From the NCBI GenBank assembly GCA_024449915.1, contig JAMZAV010000295.1, positions 124,001 through 188,000 on the forward strand: a stretch of 64,000 bases of DNA, given 5' to 3'. Made by a program: the position numbers and the translations under genes. Positions 59,035 through 64,000 of this stretch are shown in pieces. Every line of letters begins with the position of its first letter. Within the stretch, counting starts at the first letter, position 1. Source of the DNA: Sweltsa coloradensis (lineage: Eukaryota > Arthropoda > Insecta > Plecoptera > Chloroperlidae). The notes beneath the pieces are model-generated. The model ran no database searches. It worked only from the letters and a program-made list of their open reading frames with translations, and was not told the origin of the DNA.

Positions 59035-59373
59035 CAGTGGTGTATCCAGGAATTCATAAAGGGGGGGGGGGTGTCAACCAATTAATTGATAGATGTTCCG
59101 AAGGTTAAATGGGGGGTTCGGGGGGCTAGCCACCGTAAAAAATCTCCTTCAAGATCATTTTGGTTAAAATCTGTGCGTTTTCAAGCATCACAATAACCAA
59201 ATTTGTATCTACTAAAATCCTTTTTTGGTCAGATGGTAATTTGCCTTTAGTTTTGCGATAAAACAGTTATGTTATATTCTCCATTAAAACGTTTAAGTGC
59301 ACTTTCACACTTTTCTTTGGCAAAAGGGGGGAAGGGGGTTTGTTCCCCTCTTCCCCTCTTGGATACGCCACTG
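59035..59373. mobile_element. 339-bp hAT-type element with perfect 8-bp target duplication
   Basis: GTTCTCGG flanks the element on both sides (59027-59034 and 59374-59381). The ends are CAGTGGTGTATCC and, in complement, CAGTGGCGTATCC, 12 of 13 matching. Poly-G and poly-C tracts lie just inside each end. There is no transposase. The perfect target duplication suggests a fairly young insertion. The open frames on both strands cross the termini and are not genes. Confidence 0.85.
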
Positions 59374-59381
59374 GTTCTCGG

Positions 59382-60532
59382 ACATTCCATCCCTATAAGT
59401 TATTTGGTAGCGTGGCCCCTGAGCATTCATACGAAAAGTCTTATTTGTTATTCCAATGTTAACAAATGCCATCCATGCCAATATACTCCAATATACTTGT
59501 TCGGTTAGAATCCCCATTTTACCCTCATCTCTTATTTTAATACACTTAATAAAAACAACGTTTAAATGACGGAGTTGTAACCATTGAGGTGTATTTTAAT
59601 AATGCAAATGCAAACTCTCGTCAATAAGGCAAGTTTTCATAATACTTTTAAAATTGTGAACATGTTGTTTCTAAATGCAATAAAATTCATCGCTGTATAA
59701 TATAAATGAAGTCATCTCCGACGATTGAAACTTTATATGAGTGTGACATTCGATACGCATAAAACCATGATAAATGACGTTGCTTGAAAGGTTTGAGTAC
59801 CATGCCACAAAACTAACTTAAATCGAAGAAGATTAAGCTTCCGTCTCCGAGTTTTGTCGACATGTAAAATCGTCACCACTTGCCACTTTAAAGTCACTTT
59901 TCAAAATAAAAAAACATCATAATTTTAAGGTTCTTTACCTAGTAATATCATAGTACATTTTCTTATTCTGACGAGAGAGTGTGAAGAGAGCCCAATCTAA
60001 GGAACTAGAAGATAAATTATTAAAGTTTCGCCGTTGCAAGGACGGCTCCAATTACACTTAAACTTTATTGCTCATACCGAACCTGGTTACCCACACATAC
60101 AACAAACTTGTAAAAAGACAAGGAGCAGTGTGCGAGGTTTAAAATTTTAGCATGCATGTCTATAATATACCTGGATTTTTGTCTCTCTGTTTTGTTATTT
60201 TTTAACCTTTTTGCTTTTTCATTCTCAACAGATTTCATACCGGTACCAACAATGCAAATCACATAATTTATTAAAAGTGTTCAACAACAAATCATTTCCT
60301 CCCCTAAAAGTCTTCGACGAATTATCTGGATGGGGTGAACGAGCTCACTGCAGGCTAAAAATATTTAGACGACCTTGATCACAATCTTCAAACATTCTTG
60401 CTACCAACAAATGCATGTCATTGTTGCGCTTGTTTATTTGACAGATTTTGATGAAACGTTTTAAGAGAATCTTTGTATTTTATTTAATCACTTTCAATCC
60501 CTATCATAGAGATTCATACAGTAGTATTGAAG
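59382..60532. other. Upstream region of the F-box gene
   Basis: No gene is seen. A piece of the core SINE (inverted GGAGCCGTCCTTGCAAC) lies at about 60033-60052. Just before the ATG, a pyrimidine-bearing CTTTCAATCCCTATCATAG (ending at 60510) could be a splice acceptor for a 5' UTR exon, and A lies at -3 of the ATG. Confidence 0.35.
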
Positions 60533-61734
60533 ATGAACACAAGTTCTAACATCCAAAGTCTCCCTCGAGAGGTCCTCCTCGAAGTGTTTTCATATCTCAG
60601 TCCCGCGTTTCTGTGCGAGACAGTATCTAAGGTATGTATGGATTGGGAGGATGCATGTAAAGACCCGTTGCTCTAAAGACGCTCGTGTTTAAAGGAGGCG
60701 AGGTCAGCACCGAGACGGTCATCGAGCTCCTCTGGCGGGCGCCGTTTCTCAAGGAACTCAGACTAGTCCACCGGAACGACTTGGACAGAATCTTAGAGCA
60801 GGTTGGCAATCACAACCACCAGATGCGTGTCTTGGATTTGGAGCTGTACCTCAAATACTGCAATCCAAAAAGGATAAAGGCTTCTTTTATGAAGAAGATA
60901 ACGCAAAACTGTAGCAATCTACACACTTTGAAACTTAATGGCTATTTCGTGGGTGGAGAGTTATTTTACAAATCACTTGTTAGTCTCCCCCAACTGAGAA
61001 CTGTGCATTTAATAAACGGCAGAAAGCACAGCTACCAGGCAGTGTCGCACCTTCTCAACAGCAGCCTTGATCTCGAGGACCTTCATATAGACGACGATGA
61101 TTGTTTTGTATCCGACAAGGAGATTATAGCCTTGTGTGAGCGGTTCTCAAAGACCCTACGCTGCCTAGCTTTACAATATGGCGCCTGGTCTCTAGATGCT
61201 TTCAACGCGCTGCAGAAGTGTGACCACCTGGAAGAGTTGTCCATCCTCGACCCGGAGAGTGTGTCCAGTGAGGGTTTGCTCGTCATCGGATCGATGCCCA
61301 ACCTGCGCCGTCTGCAATTCAGAGAAGATTACACTAAGGTCAATGCGAATACCTGGATCCAGTTGTTTGCATCTGGCACCTGGACGAATCTCGTGTCACT
61401 CGAATTTTCTTTCTGCAAAATTTCGGGCGCGGTGGCAGAAGCGATCGGTTTGCACCTCAAGAACCTGCAGGTTATTATTATGGATAAATGGGGACGTGGC
61501 GAAATGACCTTAGAGGGGTTGGAAGCCGTAATTAAAGGCTGTTCGCAGCTTCGAGAGTTGCGTCTATGCCTAATGGAACAAAGAAATCTAAAGGCTATTC
61601 TTCTGATCCCGGAGTACCTTCCTCATCTTAAGAAGTTGTATATCGATGAAAATACCAACCACAAACCGAAATATGTAACCCAAATAGAGCGACTTATGCC
61701 AGACCTAAAGATAGAATACTGGGATTCTGAGTGA
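60533..61734 (+). CDS. F-box and leucine-rich-repeat protein, frame broken after the F-box
   Basis: The ATG at 60533 opens 47 codons holding a clear F-box (LPREVLLEVFSYLSP, then ETVSKVCMDWEDACKDPLL), ending in TAA at 60674-60676. The frame that continues the family pattern (KTLVFKGGEV...) starts at 60676 in another phase and is open for about 350 codons to TGA at 61732. That part has about twelve leucine-rich repeats, for example LKELRLVHR, MRVLDLELY, LHTLKLNGY, LEDLHIDDD, LEELSILDP and LKKLYIDEN. F-box/LRR proteins are substrate adaptors of SCF (Skp1-Cul1) ubiquitin ligases: the F-box binds Skp1, the repeats bind the substrate. One missing base at about 60674 explains the break. Alternatively, a GT-AG intron of 47 nt (60632-60678) would restore phase but remove half the F-box. 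Without repair only the F-box is made, so this may be a pseudogene or a sequencing indel. Single-exon structure suggests a retrocopy or tandem family member. Confidence 0.8.
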
Positions 61735-61908
61735 TGTTTCTCTTGGAGGAGTTGGGTGCACGCTGACAAGTTGACGCATACGCCGATGACAGGTTCACTA
61801 GCTTCACGAGCACCCCAACTAAATTTATAATATGTATCATGTATTTTCATGTTTTATGATCATCAGCTATTTTATATATTACCTATGCTCTACAGTTAAA
61901 TATTTTTT

Positions 61909-61914
61909 AATAAA
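61909..61914 (+). terminator. Poly(A) signal of the F-box gene
   Basis: AATAAA lies 175 bp downstream of the stop codon in an AT-rich stretch. It is the first canonical signal after the gene and fits a short 3' UTR. Confidence 0.55.
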
Positions 61915-62004
61915 TACAAATTTTAAGAGCCAAAACTTAATGATCAATATATAGGCCTAATGTGTAAATGTAGAAGGGTAGACCTAAATTAGCATGCCCC
62001 TTCT

Positions 62005-62400
62005 TTTAGATTGATTGATTGGATATTGCTTAACGTCCTATATTTATGCAACTTGGCTAATCGAGACGAAGGGAGGGACGTAAGGGATGACGTGGGGGGA
62101 CAAGGGGTGGACAGGCCTAGTGCTGGTCAGAACCAGCCACAAGCGTATGGGGAGGGCAGGGGTTCCCCCACGTCGCGGTCGTCTCCGTCTTGTGTCATCA
62201 TCCGTCCGTGTTGTCATTGTCGTCGCCGTCGGGGAGGTAGTCAAAGGGAAGGGGTTCCCCGACGACGACCCAGAGCTCGCTATTAGTTTCAGGGAGAAGA
62301 ACTTTCCTATTCACGGGCCAAACCACGAGAAGGTTGCGAGTTGGAATTTGATGGTCCCCCTTCTTTTAGATCTTATGCTTTAGCGTGTGTAGGTTTATCT
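62005..62400 (+). repeat. GC-rich dispersed repeat
   Basis: It starts GATTGATTGATTGGATATTG, CTTAACGTCC, and continues into a GTCGTCGC-rich part. Pieces occur inverted at 15232-15410 and 29340-29500, and the CTTAACG start resembles the end of the family A SINE at 57400. The 91- and 98-codon open frames here (Arg-rich) arise from the repeat and show no protein motif. Confidence 0.5.
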
Positions 62401-63109
62401 ATATTTTTAAAGTTTTTTTTGTATGTGTTGGATTGTTTAACATGTTGTAAACAACAAAAGACCCCATTAAAATAAAGCGATCCTGATTGTGAATTTAAAA
62501 ATACGAGATTCGTCTTATCTACTAGACAAGAGTTAAATGAACACAAACCTTAAAACCGGTTGTAAATTGTCAAAGATTTAACTCTCAGAAACATTGTACT
62601 TTTTTCTTTACATGCGCAGAGGTTTCGACAGTCAGGTTTGGTTCGGGTTTGGTCCGGGTCCGGGTCCGGGTCGGGAAAAGACGAGCGTCATAATATGCGC
62701 GTGTAAAAAATGTATTGAATTTTATTTGTGAAGAATCTTACCTTATGATTTTCTCCCACTTCAATTATTTTTCTATTGTCTGTATTTTTATTGAATTGCA
62801 TTTTGTATACGAGCAGTGTACACAAGAAATTGTCTGGACCGGCACCTCCACCAAAATACTATGTAAATTCTGGACCGGCACCTCCACCATCCCCTATTTT
62901 AACTCGTTACACGAAAGTCGAGTGTATTTGTTTTACACACGGTTCTGCACCCAAATATCCGACCCGACCAGAGATTTAGGATACCCGCCCACCACTAGTC
63001 AAAAGTGTTAACATGTTTTCAAAAATGTTCTCTTTTATATGTCGAAATCAACGTCAACTCTAGTTAAGCGGCCACGTGGATCGTGGATGGATTAAAACCC
63101 TACCAACGG
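62401..63109. other. Non-coding, with small direct repeats
   Basis: A GGTCCG-type hexamer run at about 62650-62672 and a 20-bp direct repeat (TCTGGACCGGCACCTCCACC at about 62834 and 62869) are visible. No gene is supportable. Confidence 0.4.
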
Positions 63110-63530
63110 TAATAAAAAGAAATATATAAATCAATTCGTATTTAGAATCTACCCACTCTGTCACATAACTGATTTTCAGTGGGGGACATTACATTTAAAG
63201 CCGACCAAGCCAACCCTGTAGGCGCCGACACTATCGACGAGCGAACAATGACAAACTTAAGACCGGTATATTTAAGTAGGAAACACCGATCAATCTAGAT
63301 GGACACGATTCCACCCGCGGCCAGCGCCAGAACCAACAAGGCTGATTCGGAACAAAATTATAATTTATTATGCTCCTCGTTGCTAGGACGGCTCCGAAGT
63401 CGCCGTTTACAAATTTCCAAGCCAAGAACTTATAACTATGTCTAAATCAGAATGTAAAAAAACTTCTGCCTACAGAGAGAATCGAACCCAGGAAGCAGAG
63501 ACACTCTCCACAAGATCAACGAACCACACA
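63110..63530 (-). mobile_element. Full-length tRNA-headed SINE (core family)
   Basis: Minus strand: head with GTGTGGTTCGTTGATCTTGT and B-box TGGGTTCGATTCTC, then GTAAACGGCGACTTCGGAGC, GTTCGCTCGTCGATAG, GGCGCCTACAGGGTTGGCTT, CCACTGAAAATCAGTTATGT and AGAGTGGGTAGATTCTAAAT. The head is similar to, but not the same as, that of 48780-49195. This is the TTCGCTCGTC sub-type. Confidence 0.75.
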
Positions 63531-63804
63531 ACCAATAGTTGCAAATACAATTTTGTCAAGCTTTGCAAGGATGCAGTCATGGGGCAAAGTAAACTTTTGA
63601 ATTAAATGTGCACAAATGTAGAAGTCAACTGTAAGGTCATAATGCGTCAATCTAGTCAATGATAGACTAGGGAAGAAAAACCCATGCTGAATCCAGCCTT
63701 AGGTATAGGGGGAGGAAATGAAATGTTACCGGGTATACTCAACACATGACTCGCTCACTCGAAACTTTGGCGTTCTCCTAGTTAGGTAAATCGTACATGA
63801 CGTA

Positions 63805-64000
63805 ATGAAATAATTGTTTTGAATCGGCCTTGTTGATTCTGGCGTTGATCCGCGGTTGTTCGCACTGTCCATACCACTGATTGCAATGTTTCCTATTAAA
63901 AATATCGATCTTTGGTTGGTTATCGCTCACTCGTCGATTGCGTCGGGGTCTACAAGGTTGGCTTGGTCGCTTTGGTTTACTGTCCCCCACTGAAAATCAG
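63805..64000 (+). mobile_element. SINE body (core family), cut by window end
   Basis: It runs from GAATCGGCCTTGTTGATTCT through TATCGCTCACTCGTCGATTG and GTCTACAAGGTTGGCTTGGT to CCCCCACTGAAAATCAG at the last base. It is close to 56880-57060. The rest lies outside the window. Confidence 0.7.

Noticed and set aside
62011..62383. Arg-rich open frames of 91 and 98 codons
   Set aside because: They lie in the GC-rich dispersed repeat with relatives at 15232 and 29340 and show no protein family features.

Overview
The window looks like repeat-laden, AT-rich nuclear DNA from an invertebrate animal, most likely a marine one. There are no bacterial-style gene blocks. Almost everything recognisable is a transposable element or a scar of one: Helentron-type non-autonomous elements, tRNA-headed SINEs, small hAT elements, foldbacks and one Ty1/copia retrotransposon. 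I cannot name the species from sequence alone. A mollusc or another lophotrochozoan would fit the element mix, but that is inference.

Protein-coding content is small. The one clear gene is an F-box plus leucine-rich-repeat protein at 60533-61734 (+). Its reading frame is broken by one base just after the F-box, or else hides a 47-nt intron there, and a poly(A) signal lies 175 bp past the stop. A probable last coding exon (+) at 9175-9335 starts at a good splice acceptor; its first residues resemble the last helix of a KH RNA-binding domain. A weaker candidate terminal exon (-) at 40685-40792 encodes an acidic C-terminus and sits inside a tandem repeat unit.

Layout. 1-9 kb: mostly featureless intergenic or intronic DNA with SINE pieces, one strong 180-bp foldback and a fragment of a Helentron-type element. 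9-15 kb: the KH-like exon followed by hAT-type and terminal-inverted-repeat elements. 17.4-22.0 kb: a Ty1/copia retrotransposon with two LTRs, a copia-type primer-binding site, a polypurine tract and RNase H remnants. Its interior and left LTR carry a systematic homopolymer-smoothing error that looks like bad consensus, so ORFs there are not reliable. 22-24.5 kb: G-rich tandem repeats, a CT microsatellite and a 311-bp-offset direct duplication. 24.9-31.3 kb: a cluster of Helentron-type elements, including one inserted into another so that the empty target site can be read. 31-36 kb: mostly empty. 36-44 kb: more Helentron-type elements, a hAT element with a perfect 8-bp target duplication, a 177-bp tandem array, and a 1.1-kb element rich in ACTC/GAGT motifs. 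44-50 kb: a weak promoter-like stretch and SINEs. 50-55 kb: inverted-repeat elements, including a 1.36-kb near-perfect palindrome. 55-64 kb: SINEs, a small hAT element and the F-box gene.

The genes do not form a pathway. The interest lies in the mobile elements: one Helentron-type family covers about 6 kb (roughly 9 percent) of the window in three subfamilies, and one SINE body recurs at least nine times.
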